A stretch of DNA of 64,000 nucleotides. Source: Anaerofustis stercorihominis (GTDB taxonomy: Bacteria > Bacillota > Clostridia > Eubacteriales > Anaerofustaceae). The stretch lies in assembly GCF_024623185.1 (NCBI RefSeq), contig NZ_JANJZK010000004.1, positions 62,001 through 126,000 of the forward strand, given 5' to 3'. The notes under the pieces are model-generated. The model saw only the letters and a program-made list of their open reading frames with translations, was not told the origin of the DNA and searched no databases. Shown here piece after piece: positions 7,880 through 18,152 of this stretch (position 1 is its first letter; each line of letters begins with the position of its first letter). A program made the position numbers and the translations under genes.

Positions 7880-9976
7880 ATGATAAAAATATCTGAAAAA
7901 ATAGTAAAAAATAAAATACTGATTTTAATAATAAGTTTACTTTTATTGATCCCGTCAGTAATAGGATTTATTACTACAAGGATAAACTATGATATATTAT
8001 CATATCTGCCTAAAGACCTGGATACGATGAAAGGTCAGGATATACTCATCGATGAATTTGGTAAAGGCGGATTTGGTATGTATATAGTTAAGGGAATGGA
8101 AGATAAAGACATATCAAACTTGAAGACCAAAATAGAAAATGTAAAAGGTGTTGAATCGGTAATATGGTACGACGATATAATGGATACATCTGTACCGAAA
8201 GAAATACTTCCGGATAATATTTATAAGGAATTTAACAACAAAGAAAATAATGAAACATTAATGGCAATTTTCTTTAAAGGAAGTATGGGGTCGGATGAAA
8301 CGATGAAAGCTGTGGAAGAGATAAGGAGTATATCCGATAAACAATGTTTCTTAAGCGGTATGTCATCTGTAATAACAGATATAAAAGAGGTCGTCAATCA
8401 AGAAACAGTGGTTTATGTAATAATAGCAGCTATTCTTACATCTATAATATTAGCTTTTTCAATGGATTCATTTATGATCCCTGTATTCTTTCTGCTCAGT
8501 ATAGGCATGTCAATATTATATAACCTCGGAAGTAACTTCTTCTTAGGAGATGTATCATTCATAACAAAAGCATTGACTGCAGTTCTTCAGCTTGCCGTTA
8601 CAATGGACTATTCGATTTTTTTATATCACAGTTATCAGGAAGAACTCGAAAACTTTGATACAAAAAATGAAGCAATGGCAAATGCCATAACAAATACATT
8701 TACTTCGATAGTAGGAAGTTCCATAACAACTATAGCAGGATTTTTAGCTCTTTGTTTTATGACATTTACTCTCGGACTTAATCTTGGAATAGTAATGGCA
8801 AAGGGCGTAGTAATAGGTATTATATCCTGCGTTACAATACTGCCTTCATTTATACTTACTTTTGAAAAGACAATCAATAAAACAAAACATAGAAATTTTA
8901 TGCCGAACTTTGATAAGTTATGTAACTTTATAGTTAAAAACTATAAAATATTTGCTTTACTGTTTGTAATAATATTGATACCTTCTATATACGGATATAA
9001 AAATACAAAAGTTTACTACAACTTAGCTGATACACTCCCTGCTGAAACAGAAAGTATAGTTGCAAATAATGCACTGGTTAAAGATTTTGATATAGGTACA
9101 ACACATATGATACTTGCAGATAAAAATCTATCCAGAAAAGATACCTATAATATGATAAATGAAATAAAAGATGTAAAAGGTATAAAAGATGTCTTATCAC
9201 TGGATTCTATAGTAGATCCTTCTGTACCCGATGAAATGATACCAAGCGACGTGAAAGAATTATTAGAAAGCGATAAATATAAACTAATAATAATAAATTC
9301 ATCTTACAAAACCGCATCAACAGAAGTAAACAATCAAATAACAAGTATAAATAACATTACAAGTAAATACGATAAGAACTCACTGGTGATAGGAGAAGCC
9401 GCATGTACTAAGGATTTAATAGATATAACAGACAGAGATTTTAAAGTTGTAAGTTATATTTCAATAATAGCAATACTTATTATAATAGCCTTCGTATTTA
9501 AATCAATATCCCTTCCTATTATATTGGTTTCGATTATAGAGTTCGCTATATTTATAAATATGGGTTTACCTTTCTATACAAATACCACGATACCATTTAT
9601 AGCTTCTGTGGTTATAGGTACTATACAGCTTGGAGCTACGGTAGATTATGCAATCCTCATGACCACGAGATATAAAAGAGAAAGGACTAACGGACTTAGT
9701 AAAAAAGAGTCTGTGACGATAGCTCTTAAAACATCAATAAATTCAATTATAGTAAGTGCTTTGGGATTTTTCTTATCAACTCTCGGAGTTTCTGTTTATT
9801 CAAAAGTGGATATGATAAGTTCTCTTTGTACTCTTTTATCAAGGGGGGCGATCATAAGTATGTTTACTGTTATATTCATGCTTCCATCAGCATTGATGAT
9901 ATTTGATAAACTAATAATAAAAACAAGTTATAAATTCAATATAGGTAATAAAGGAGAAGTTTTAAATGAAAAATAA
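7880..9976 (+). CDS. MMPL/RND superfamily exporter
   Basis: A 698-residue protein of the MMPL/HpnN type. It has twelve predicted spans in two homologous halves, each with one span, an extracytoplasmic loop (residues about 35-170 and 385-505) and five clustered spans. Both halves keep the glycine-bearing span followed by QLAVTMDYSIFLYHSY or QLGATVDYAILMTTRY; the Asp-Tyr pair is the proton-relay position of the family. It uses the proton gradient to move lipids, drugs or polymers. Its stop overlaps the start of the secreted heptad-repeat gene by 11 bases, so the two are made together. AAGGAGGAAAT is the ribosome site. Confidence 0.9.
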   Translation: MIKISEKIVKNKILILIISLLLLIPSVIGFITTRINYDILSYLPKDLDTMKGQDILIDEFGKGGFGMYIVKGMEDKDISNLKTKIENVKGVESVIWYDDIMDTSVPKEILPDNIYKEFNNKENNETLMAIFFKGSMGSDETMKAVEEIRSISDKQCFLSGMSSVITDIKEVVNQETVVYVIIAAILTSIILAFSMDSFMIPVFFLLSIGMSILYNLGSNFFLGDVSFITKALTAVLQLAVTMDYSIFLYHSYQEELENFDTKNEAMANAITNTFTSIVGSSITTIAGFLALCFMTFTLGLNLGIVMAKGVVIGIISCVTILPSFILTFEKTINKTKHRNFMPNFDKLCNFIVKNYKIFALLFVIILIPSIYGYKNTKVYYNLADTLPAETESIVANNALVKDFDIGTTHMILADKNLSRKDTYNMINEIKDVKGIKDVLSLDSIVDPSVPDEMIPSDVKELLESDKYKLIIINSSYKTASTEVNNQITSINNITSKYDKNSLVIGEAACTKDLIDITDRDFKVVSYISIIAILIIIAFVFKSISLPIILVSIIEFAIFINMGLPFYTNTTIPFIASVVIGTIQLGATVDYAILMTTRYKRERTNGLSKKESVTIALKTSINSIIVSALGFFLSTLGVSVYSKVDMISSLCTLLSRGAIISMFTVIFMLPSALMIFDKLIIKTSYKFNIGNKGEVLNEK

Positions 9977-11636
9977 AAACAAAATAATCGCAGGAGCTTT
10001 ATCTTCGTTACTTGTAATTTCTACATTTACTCCAAGTATATTTGCAAAAAGTTCAAAAGTAACTAAAGAAGAAAGCGTATATGTAATTGCAGACCAAAAC
10101 GGTAATGTAAATAAAAAAATAGTAAGCGACACTTTAAAAAACACAAAAAAAGGTGATAAAATCGAAGACAAATCTAATCTAAGAGATATAAAAAATGTTA
10201 AAGGAAAAGAAACATTCAATAAAACTTTTTCTAAAGTAATATGGAACAGTGAAGGAAAAGATATAACTTACCAAGGAACATCAAATAAAAAACTACCTAT
10301 AAGTGTAAAACTATCATATTACTTAAATGGAGAAAAAGTAAGTGCAGAGGATATAGCACATAAATCAGGAAAATTAAAAATAAGATTTGATTATAAAAAT
10401 ACAACATTCAATAATAACCCGTTTATGATAGTTTCAGGGATGATAATGGATTCTAAAAAAATAAGCAATGTAAAAGTTACAAACGGAAAATCAGTTGATG
10501 AAGGAGATAATACATTAATTATAGGGTACGGTTTTCCGGGAATGGATGAGTCTTTAAGTATGAAAGGAGTAGATATACCTTCATATTTTGAAGTAAGTGC
10601 CGATGTAAAAGACTTTACATTTGACGGAAGTATGAGTTATGCTACGAATGAAATATTTAGTGACATAGACTTATCCGATGTAGATAGTTTAATGGATTTA
10701 ACAAATTCTTTAAGTAAACTTTCAAGTGCTTCAAACAGCCTTGTTGAAGGATCAGATGAATTATATAAAGGAATTACCACTTTAGTAGATAAATCGGGAA
10801 CACTTACAACAGGAGTAGATAAATTAAATAAAGGTGCTAAAAAATTAGCCGATGGAAGCAAACAGCTAAAAACAGGAGCAAATGATATAAAAAACGGAGC
10901 AAACACTTTATCTAATAAAATAGATACTCTTTCAACGAGTTTAAAAACAGCAAAAGAAGGAGCTTCTACATTAAAGGGAGGTTTAAATACAGCCGGAAGC
11001 ACTTTAAATCAAACAATAGCTTATAATGAACAAGTAAAATCAGGTATTGATACCATGATAAGTCAATTAAAGAGTGCAGATCCTTCAAATCCGATGATTA
11101 CACAGCTTGAAACGATGTCAGGTACACTAGACCAAACTATCAAAGGTCAAAAGCAAATATCTTATAACTTAACTACATCATCTAATTCCGGAGGAAATCC
11201 AACACTTATGAAAGGTGCTTCTGACTTACAAAGCGGACTTTCTCAGATATATGACGGAAGTAAATTATTAAAAACACAGGGAAGCGATAAAATAGCTATA
11301 GGTGCAAATGATTTAATAAATAAAGGTATCGATCCATTGATATCAGGAAGCAATGATTTAAGTGACGGACTTAATACACTTCAAAAAGGAAGCAGTCAAC
11401 TGATAAGCGGGATAAATAAATTACAAAAAGGTTCTAAACAACTAAAAGAAGGTATGAACCAATTTGATAAAGAGGGTATAAGTAAACTTGTTGAAGCTGC
11501 CGGAAGTATAGATAACTTAAAGGCTAGGCTTCATACGACTATAGATAAAGCTAATGATTATAATAATTTTTCAGGAATATCAGATAATATGAATGGAAGT
11601 GTTAAATTTATATATAAAACAGATGCTATAGAATAA
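9966..11636 (+). CDS. Secreted heptad-repeat (YhgE/Pip-like) protein coupled to MMPL exporter
   Basis: A 556-residue protein with an N-terminal signal peptide (positive start, hydrophobic to about residue 23, SIFAKSS cleavage region). A beta-rich domain covers residues 30-220. Then about 270 residues (250-520) repeat the pattern LxxGxxxLxxG, the same heptads found in the extracellular part of YhgE/Pip proteins. No C-terminal membrane span or sortase motif is seen, so it is probably released or held by partners. It overlaps the MMPL gene, so it is a likely extracytoplasmic partner of that exporter. The function is unknown. AAAGGAG lies eight bases before the ATG. Confidence 0.75.
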   Translation: MKNKNKIIAGALSSLLVISTFTPSIFAKSSKVTKEESVYVIADQNGNVNKKIVSDTLKNTKKGDKIEDKSNLRDIKNVKGKETFNKTFSKVIWNSEGKDITYQGTSNKKLPISVKLSYYLNGEKVSAEDIAHKSGKLKIRFDYKNTTFNNNPFMIVSGMIMDSKKISNVKVTNGKSVDEGDNTLIIGYGFPGMDESLSMKGVDIPSYFEVSADVKDFTFDGSMSYATNEIFSDIDLSDVDSLMDLTNSLSKLSSASNSLVEGSDELYKGITTLVDKSGTLTTGVDKLNKGAKKLADGSKQLKTGANDIKNGANTLSNKIDTLSTSLKTAKEGASTLKGGLNTAGSTLNQTIAYNEQVKSGIDTMISQLKSADPSNPMITQLETMSGTLDQTIKGQKQISYNLTTSSNSGGNPTLMKGASDLQSGLSQIYDGSKLLKTQGSDKIAIGANDLINKGIDPLISGSNDLSDGLNTLQKGSSQLISGINKLQKGSKQLKEGMNQFDKEGISKLVEAAGSIDNLKARLHTTIDKANDYNNFSGISDNMNGSVKFIYKTDAIE

Positions 11637-11668
11637 AGTAATTAAACTCAATAATATTGTAAATATAA

Positions 11669-11700
11669 AAAAGGATTGAATTAGATCAATCCTTTTTTAT
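11669..11700 (+). terminator. Terminator of the MMPL operon
   Basis: AAAGGATTGA/TCAATCCTTT hairpin with a T-run on the plus strand, about 30 bases after the stop of the heptad-repeat gene. Confidence 0.82.
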
Positions 11701-11777
11701 ATATCATTTAAACTTTATATATTATTTTAAAGCCATGAGTAGCTCTAATTAAATATTAAATAAACTTTATAAGTCAA

Positions 11778-12281
11778 TTATATATATTTATTTAAAAGTC
11801 CTTCAAAACCTTTTAAATCATCTTTATCGGGATGAGTAAGAGCATTATCAAAATTATTGATCATACCTTTAATGTTTTCATCATTGGGATTTACATCTAA
11901 AGATTTTTCATATCTTTTTCTAATTCCAATACCCATTTTCCCCTGACACATATAATAATCTATTACTTCACAGCTATCATTAATATCCTTTTTTATATTA
12001 TTGATAATCTTATTATAATATTCTTTATTACTCATAAAACCTGCGGTACCAAATAATATAATTTTTTTATTTTCTATTTTACTTAATAGTTTTTTTATAT
12101 TATCGGCAGCACTTCCTTTATCGGTCCAAAATCCCACTAATATTATATCTTCATTATTATCAATATAATTATCTTTATACTCTTCAAATTTAACTATATT
12201 ATTTTTTAATATATCATATGCTTTTTCGGCAAGCAGCTTTGTATTTCCGGTTTTTGATTCGTAATAAATACTATATTTCAT
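11778..12281 (-). CDS. Flavodoxin family protein
   Basis: A 167-residue flavodoxin. Residues 9-14 (SKTGNT) form the FMN phosphate loop, followed by alternating beta strands and helices (DIILVGFW, KKIILFGTAG) of the flavodoxin fold. The C-terminal 40 residues, with KMGIGIRKRYEKS and HPDKDDL, resemble small flavodoxin-like oxidoreductases of gut and anaerobic Bacillota. By family it is a cytoplasmic electron carrier or NAD(P)H-dependent reductase partner. It directly follows dnaN (38-base gap with a terminator between), so it is probably not part of the replication operon. Confidence 0.8.
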   Translation of the reverse strand: MKYSIYYESKTGNTKLLAEKAYDILKNNIVKFEEYKDNYIDNNEDIILVGFWTDKGSAADNIKKLLSKIENKKIILFGTAGFMSNKEYYNKIINNIKKDINDSCEVIDYYMCQGKMGIGIRKRYEKSLDVNPNDENIKGMINNFDNALTHPDKDDLKGFEGLLNKYI

Positions 12282-12295
12282 TTTAATTCTCCTTA

Positions 12296-12319
12296 TTAAA
12301 AAAGACCATAAGGTCTTTC
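12296..12319 (-). terminator. Terminator after dnaN
   Basis: AAAGACC/GGTCTTT hairpin with a CTTA-type loop and TTTTTTAATAA on the minus strand, immediately after the dnaN stop. It separates dnaN from the flavodoxin gene. Confidence 0.78.
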
Positions 12320-13426
12320 TTAGTTAGATATTCTAACAGGCATTATTAGATAAGTGAACTTATTTGAACTTACAGGCTTAATCAAACAAGGACTGTTAGA
12401 ACTGTTAAATTCTAATATAACTTTTTCATCTTCGATAACTTTAAGTGCATCTATAACATATCTGCTGTTAAACGAAATATCCAAATCTTCGCCGCTTAAA
12501 TTTATATTTATATTTTCTTCAACATTACCGTAAGCAGACTTACTTGTAAGTAGTAAATTATTATCGGTAAAATGAAGTGTTATCAGATGAGCTCTTCCTT
12601 CATCGGAAATAATCGCAGCTCTTTCACAAGCAGACAATAACTCATTTTTATTCATTTTAACTATTGTTTTACTTTCTTTAGGTAAAAGATTACCGTAATC
12701 TATAAATTGCCCCTGAAGAAGGCTTGATACCAACTGAGTCCTTCCGATGTTTGCAACGAACTTTTTATCATTGATATTTAAAAATACATCATCATCGTAA
12801 TTTGTAAGTATTTTATTGAGTTCGTTTAATGTACTCGAAGGAACTACACACTTAATGTTATTCATATATCTTTCTTTTGATTGTTCGCTTCTTATAGCCA
12901 TTCTAAAGCCGTCTATTGCAACAAATTTAATATCTTCGTCGTTATTTTCTATTAATATACCGGTTAGTATAGGAGAAACAGAATCCGAAGTCGCACATGC
13001 AAAAGATGTTTCTTTTACCATATTTCTTATAACGTGGTTGTCCATTTTTATAAAATCATTTATATTATAAACTTCTTTGTTAGGGAATGTTCTATGGTCC
13101 ATAGCAGTAATATTAAACTTTGAATTTAAACAAGTAAGTTTAATATTATTGTTCTCATCTGCATCTATCTCAACTTCACCGTTATCAAAACTTCTGACTA
13201 TATCACTTAGTATTCTTGAATTTATTAAAAGTTTACCTTCTCTTATTACTTTAGCATCTATTATCGTTGATATTTGTATCTCTTTATTAGTAGCATATAA
13301 AGAAAGTACATCATCATAACTTTCAAGTAGTATACCTTCCAAAGATCCTACATTTCTAAGAGTTGTTGCTTTACTTACCGTTACAAGTGCTTTTAAAAAT
13401 TCATTTCTATCAACTTTTATGTTCAT
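12320..13426 (-). CDS. dnaN: DNA polymerase III beta sliding clamp
   Basis: A 368-residue beta clamp of normal length with the three clamp domains. It starts MNIKVDRNEFLKALVTVSKA and ends YLIMPVRIS, the conserved hydrophobic-pocket C terminus (PVR). It forms a ring on DNA and tethers polymerase III and repair proteins. It lies downstream of dnaA on the same strand across a 193-base gap that contains the probable unwinding site of oriC. Unlike the usual order, dnaN is not followed by an S4-domain gene, recF or gyrB. Confidence 0.97.
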   Translation of the reverse strand: MNIKVDRNEFLKALVTVSKATTLRNVGSLEGILLESYDDVLSLYATNKEIQISTIIDAKVIREGKLLINSRILSDIVRSFDNGEVEIDADENNNIKLTCLNSKFNITAMDHRTFPNKEVYNINDFIKMDNHVIRNMVKETSFACATSDSVSPILTGILIENNDEDIKFVAIDGFRMAIRSEQSKERYMNNIKCVVPSSTLNELNKILTNYDDDVFLNINDKKFVANIGRTQLVSSLLQGQFIDYGNLLPKESKTIVKMNKNELLSACERAAIISDEGRAHLITLHFTDNNLLLTSKSAYGNVEENININLSGEDLDISFNSRYVIDALKVIEDEKVILEFNSSNSPCLIKPVSSNKFTYLIMPVRISN

Positions 13427-13494
13427 TTATGAGTATCCTTTCTGTTATAGAGTTAACTGCCATTTTTATCTTTATAGAATTATTAATTATTAAA

Positions 13495-13530
13495 GAGTAA
13501 TAGTATTAGTAGTGTTGATAATGTTGATAA
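13495..13530 (-). promoter_or_regulatory. oriC unwinding element: DnaA-trio next to twin DnaA boxes
   Basis: On the minus strand two adjacent copies of TTATCAACA (13522-13530 and 13513-13521) lie end to end. They run straight into CTACTAATACTATTACTC (13495-13512), six triplets of the DnaA-trio type (3'-GAT-like repeats on the opposite strand). An AT-rich stretch at about 13470-13494 follows. This is the same arrangement as the basal unwinding system of Bacillus subtilis oriC, located in the same place between dnaA and dnaN. Confidence 0.8.
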
Positions 13531-13619
13531 GTCAAAAATCTATTTTTATCAGCTGATTTTGTCGATTTTTTCATGTTAATAATTAATAATTTTATTAGGA
13601 TAACTATCTTAGTAAGTTG

Positions 13620-14990
13620 TTACTTACTATTTTTTATTTCGAGAGTTATCTTCTTTATTTCTTCTTCAAGTGTTCCGTTTGTCTTAAGTTCTTCTTTTAT
13701 TTTATCATAACCGTGGATTACTGTCGAATGATCTCTTCCTCCGTAGTAATCTCCTATTGCAGGAAGTGAACTGTCTGTTAGCTCTCTAGCTAAATACATG
13801 CTAATCTGTCTCGGAAAAGCTATATTCTTAGTTCTTCTTTTAGATAAAATATCGGCTTTACTTATATTGTAATAATCACAAACTACTTTTGTAATCAAAT
13901 CCATAGATATTTTTTTATCGCTTATATCAATTATATCTTTTAATTGTTTTTTTACAAGGTCTAAAGTTAAAGGTTTGTTATAAAATTCATTGAGAGCCAT
14001 TACTTTTAATAATAAGCCTTCAAGTTCCCTTATATTGGATTCTATGTTTTCAGCTATATAATTAAGTATTTCGTTACTTACCTGATAATTTTCTTCTTTT
14101 GCTTTTTTTCTGAGTATTGCAAGTCTTGTTTCAAAGTCAGGCATAGATATATCACATATAAGTCCAAGAGAAAATCTGGAACGAAGCCTGTCTTCAAGAT
14201 GAGGGATTTCTTTTGGAGGTTTATCGGATGTTAATATTATCTGTTTATTTGAACCTTGAAGTGCATTGAATGTATGGAAAAATTCATTTTGTGTTTCATT
14301 TTTTCCCGCTATAAACTGAATATCGTCAATCAATAATACATCTGCATTTCTGTATTTATTTCTAAACTGTACATTGGTTTTATTTTGTATAGCATCCAAA
14401 AATTCATTTAAGAATTGTTCGCTCGATAATAAAACAACTTTTTTTGTAGGGTCTTTTCTTAGTATATGCTGTGCTATTGCGTGCATTAAGTGAGTTTTTC
14501 CAAGTCCCACTCCCCCATATATAAAAAGAGGATTGTATTTTTTAGCCGGAGCATCGGCAACAGCCAAAGAAGCTGCATGAGCAAATCTGTTATTTGGACC
14601 TACCACAAAAGAATCAAATGTATATTTGGGATTGAATTGTATATAAGAATTATTATATACATTATATTCCACACTTTGTTTTGGTTCTGCAGCTGCAATC
14701 TCATCTATGGCTTCATTTTCACTATAAACCATATCATTTGATGACGCTACTACGAATTTAACTTTAATATATCTTTGAGTATAATATTTTAAAGCATTTT
14801 CAACAAGTACTGCATATTGCCCTTCAAGCAGTATTTTATTTCCTTCGTCGGGAACTTGTAGAAAAAATGTATCATTTTCATAAGCTAAAGGTGTTATTGA
14901 TGTTTCGAAATATTCTTTAAACACAAAATCAGATAATTCATCTTCTAAATATTCCAGTGCATTGTTCCATAATTCCGTTTTAAAAGACAT
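13620..14990 (-). CDS. dnaA: Chromosomal replication initiator DnaA
   Basis: A 456-residue DnaA with all four domains. The N-terminal interaction domain covers residues 1-80. A Glu/Asn-rich linker follows. The AAA+ domain has Walker A GGVGLGKT (159-166) and Walker B LLIDDIQF. The C-terminal DNA-binding domain carries the YYGGRDHSTVIHG signature. It binds DnaA boxes and melts the origin. A longer frame begins with TTG at 15002, but that TTG is part of the TTGGAGGT ribosome site, so the ATG at 14990 is the start. DnaA-box clusters flank the gene on both sides. Confidence 0.97.
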   Translation of the reverse strand: MSFKTELWNNALEYLEDELSDFVFKEYFETSITPLAYENDTFFLQVPDEGNKILLEGQYAVLVENALKYYTQRYIKVKFVVASSNDMVYSENEAIDEIAAAEPKQSVEYNVYNNSYIQFNPKYTFDSFVVGPNNRFAHAASLAVADAPAKKYNPLFIYGGVGLGKTHLMHAIAQHILRKDPTKKVVLLSSEQFLNEFLDAIQNKTNVQFRNKYRNADVLLIDDIQFIAGKNETQNEFFHTFNALQGSNKQIILTSDKPPKEIPHLEDRLRSRFSLGLICDISMPDFETRLAILRKKAKEENYQVSNEILNYIAENIESNIRELEGLLLKVMALNEFYNKPLTLDLVKKQLKDIIDISDKKISMDLITKVVCDYYNISKADILSKRRTKNIAFPRQISMYLARELTDSSLPAIGDYYGGRDHSTVIHGYDKIKEELKTNGTLEEEIKKITLEIKNSK

Positions 14991-15002
14991 TTTAACCTCC
15001 AA

Positions 15003-15505
15003 GTAATAATATAAATATCAATAGTAAACAATCATATATAAATGTGAAAATAATAAAATTCAACTTATAAATTTTATTAACATTTAAGTTATCAACATAT
15101 AAACGAACTTAAAATCGACATATTTTCCTAAAAAAGCAGAAAAAAAATAGGCTTATTAATAATTTACCCACAATAAATGTTAATAACTTTTATAATATAT
15201 GTAGATAAGTGGTCTTTTTATCTATTATAACAAAAAATGCTAAATTATCAACATTTATTTTAAGTGTTATAAACAGTGTAAATATGCTATATTTCTACTA
15301 TATATGCTATTATTTTTATGATTAAGTAATGCATTTTGTGTTTTATAAATATATTGGTTATAAAATAGGTTAAAAAAATATTATTAAAATTTATGTTAAT
15401 AAAAAATATACTTATTCAAAGATTATTTATAAGTATACTAATAATAAAAGTTGAAAAATAAATAAATTAATTTTTACCAATCTGATTAAATAAAACAAAT
15501 TAAAT
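15003..15505. promoter_or_regulatory. Second DnaA-box cluster (incC-like half of oriC)
   Basis: About 500 bases without genes upstream of dnaA. Sites matching TTATCAACA or TTATTAACA are at 15074-15082, 15089-15097 and 15245-15253 on the plus strand, and at 15178-15186 and 15393-15401 on the minus strand. Near-matches are TTATCTACA (15200-15208, minus) and TTACCCACA (15164-15172, plus). With the trio element between dnaA and dnaN this gives a bipartite origin. The dnaA promoter is presumably here, but I could not choose a convincing -35/-10 pair. Confidence 0.7.
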
Positions 15506-15507
15506 AT

Positions 15508-15541
15508 TAAAAAAGTCCTGATTTAAATCAGGACTTTTTAT
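15508..15541 (-). terminator. Terminator of secA
   Basis: AAAAAGTCCTGATTTAAATCAGGACTTTTT, a perfect stem directly abutting the secA stop codon on the minus strand. Its symmetry could also stop transcription from the origin side. Confidence 0.85.
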
Positions 15542-18039
15542 TAATTTTGATTTCTTCCACAGCATTTTTTATATTTTTTTCCGCTTCCGCAAGGACATGG
15601 ATCATTTCTTCCCACCTTATTTTTATTAACTACAGGTTTCTTTTTTGCAGGTTCTTCTCCGTCGTTTACATACATTTCTTTAGGAGCTTCGTTTACTATT
15701 TCTTCTACTCTTTCCATGTGGAATAAATATTTAACGGTATCTTCTTTTATTACTTCATTCATTTCTTCAAACATACCAAAACCTTCCTTTGTATATGCCT
15801 GAACAGGATCTACTTGTCCGTAAGCTCTAAGGTTGATACCTTGTTTTAATTGGTCCATATTATCAATGTGTTCCATCCAATTTGAGTCTACTACTCTTAA
15901 AAGAACAAGTCTTTCTAATTCTCTGAGTTCCTGAGATGAAAATTCTTCTTCTTTTTTCTTATATAATGAATATACTTCTTCTTTTATCGTATCCTTTAAT
16001 TTTTCTTTACTGTCTATGGAATTATCAAAATCCATTTTAAGGTCAAAGATATTAAATATATTTTCTTTGATTTTATCAAAGTTCCAATTATCTGTAAAAT
16101 GTTCTTCTGTCGTGAAAGATTCAACAATATTATCGATAATGGAATCTATCATTTCTCTTATTGCATCGGATACATCTTCACCTTTAAGCACTTTCTTTCT
16201 TTGATCATAAATAACTTTTCTTTGTTTATTCATTACATCATCGTATTGAAGTACATATTTTCTTATACCGAAGTTCTTACCTTCTATTTGCTTTTGAGCA
16301 TTTTCTATTGTTCTGGTAAGCATTCTGCTTTCTAAGGCTTCATCTTCTTCCAAGTTTGTTTTACTTGCAAAGTTTTGAATTCTTTCTCCGCCGAAAAGTC
16401 TCATTAAATCATCTTCCAGAGAAATGAAAAATTGTGAAGAACCTGGATCACCCTGTCTACCGGATCTACCTCGAAGCTGATTATCTATTCTTCTGCTTTC
16501 GTGTCTTTCCGTACCTAGTATATGAAGACCGCCGAGCTCTTTAACTCCTTCTCCGAGAACTATATCAGTACCTCTACCTGCCATATTTGTGGAGATTGTA
16601 ACTGTTCCCATTTGACCGGCATTAGCTATGATTTCAGCTTCTTTTTCATGGAATTTAGCATTAAGTACACTATGTTTGATACCTTCTCTTTTAAGAAGTT
16701 TGCTTAATCTTTCACTGTCTTCGATCGCTATTGTACCAACCAAGATAGGCTGACCTTTAGTATGTCTTTCTTTTATTTCATTTATAATTGCTTTTTCTTT
16801 ACCTTTTTTTGTTGTAAAAACCGCATCTCTCATATCTTCTCTGATTAGAGGTTTATTTGTAGGTACTTGAAGAACGTTCATATTATATATTTCTTTGAAT
16901 TCTTCTTCTTCAGTTTTGGCTGTACCAGTCATACCTGCAAGCTTATTATACATCCTAAAGTAATTTTGGAATGTTATTGTGGCAAGTGTAACACTTTCTC
17001 TTTCTACTTTTACGCCTTCTTTTGCTTCTATTGCCTGATGAAGTCCTTCTGAATATCTTCTTCCTTCCATAATTCTTCCGGTAAATTCATCTACTATCAA
17101 AACTTCTCCGTCTCTTACAACATAATCTCTGTCTTTAAACATCAATGTATTTGCTCTCAGTGCTTGATTTATATGATGTTGAAGTTCCATATTGTTGATA
17201 TCGGATAGGTTTTCAATATTGAATGCTCTTTCGGCTTTTGCTATACCCTTTTCAGTTAAGTTACATGTCTTTTCTTTTTCGTCTACCGCATAGTCTTCTT
17301 CGTTTTTAAGAGTTTTTATGAATGCATTGGCATCATAATATCTTTTTGTACTTTCATTTCCGCTTCCTGAAATAATAAGAGGAGTCCTTGCTTCATCAAT
17401 CAAGATACTGTCGACTTCATCGACAATGGCATAATTAAGGTCTCTTTGGACCATTTCATCCATTTCTGTGACCATGTTGTCTCTTAAGTAATCGAAGCCG
17501 AATTCATTGTTTGTACCATATGTTATATCTGCATCATATGCTGCTTTCTTTTCTTCAAATTCAAGACCATGAACAATAAGTCCAACGTTTAATCCTAAGA
17601 AATTGAACATTTTTCCGTTCCATTCGCTGTCTCTTTTTGCCAAGTAATCATTGACGGTTACTATATGAACACCTTTACCGTCAAGTGCATTTAAGTATGC
17701 GGGAAGTGTAGCCATCAATGTTTTACCTTCACCGGTCTTCATTTCCGCTATATTTCCCTGATGAAGAATGATACCGCCTATCAGTTGAACTTTAAAATGT
17801 CTAAGTCCGAGTATCCTGGTCGATGCTTCTCTTACCGTAGCAAAAGCTTCAACGAGCAGATCATCCAATGTTTCGCCATTATTTAATCTTTCTTTGAATT
17901 CTATAGTTTTATGTTGTAGATCCTCATCGCTTAAAGCAGAATATTCATCTGCCAACGCTTCTATTTTATCTGCAGTTTTTTCTAATTTTTTAATTTCTTT
18001 AGTGTCTAAAGATTTTGCAACCGCTCCAAGTAATCCCAT
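15541..18039 (-). CDS. secA: Preprotein translocase ATPase SecA
   Basis: An 832-residue SecA, normal length for Bacillota. It shows the [11 protein letters not shown] Walker A, the [23 protein letters not shown] motor segment, [10 protein letters not shown] in the second nucleotide-binding fold, and the [17 protein letters not shown] motif. The C-terminal zinc-binding tail is [17 protein letters not shown], which contacts SecB-like factors, ribosomes or lipid. It drives secretory proteins through SecYEG at the membrane. No prfB or hpf neighbour is present; it stands alone upstream of oriC, on the strand pointing toward dnaA. AGAGGATT precedes the ATG. Confidence 0.98.
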   Translation of the reverse strand: MGLLGAVAKSLDTKEIKKLEKTADKIEALADEYSALSDEDLQHKTIEFKERLNNGETLDDLLVEAFATVREASTRILGLRHFKVQLIGGIILHQGNIAEMKTGEGKTLMATLPAYLNALDGKGVHIVTVNDYLAKRDSEWNGKMFNFLGLNVGLIVHGLEFEEKKAAYDADITYGTNNEFGFDYLRDNMVTEMDEMVQRDLNYAIVDEVDSILIDEARTPLIISGSGNESTKRYYDANAFIKTLKNEEDYAVDEKEKTCNLTEKGIAKAERAFNIENLSDINNMELQHHINQALRANTLMFKDRDYVVRDGEVLIVDEFTGRIMEGRRYSEGLHQAIEAKEGVKVERESVTLATITFQNYFRMYNKLAGMTGTAKTEEEEFKEIYNMNVLQVPTNKPLIREDMRDAVFTTKKGKEKAIINEIKERHTKGQPILVGTIAIEDSERLSKLLKREGIKHSVLNAKFHEKEAEIIANAGQMGTVTISTNMAGRGTDIVLGEGVKELGGLHILGTERHESRRIDNQLRGRSGRQGDPGSSQFFISLEDDLMRLFGGERIQNFASKTNLEEDEALESRMLTRTIENAQKQIEGKNFGIRKYVLQYDDVMNKQRKVIYDQRKKVLKGEDVSDAIREMIDSIIDNIVESFTTEEHFTDNWNFDKIKENIFNIFDLKMDFDNSIDSKEKLKDTIKEEVYSLYKKKEEEFSSQELRELERLVLLRVVDSNWMEHIDNMDQLKQGINLRAYGQVDPVQAYTKEGFGMFEEMNEVIKEDTVKYLFHMERVEEIVNEAPKEMYVNDGEEPAKKKPVVNKNKVGRNDPCPCGSGKKYKKCCGRNQN

Positions 18040-18152
18040 TTATAAATCCTCTCTTTTAACGATTTTCGTAAATTATATTGTATCATACTATAAGTTAAAA
18101 AATGTAAAATTTAAGCAAATTTTAATATAAATCAGTAATTTATTAATTAATT

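Noticed and set aside
11778-12281. Naming the flavodoxin as the bilirubin reductase partner BilS
   Set aside because: It has a similar size and fold, but no bilR-type reductase gene is adjacent and I cannot support the assignment from motifs.
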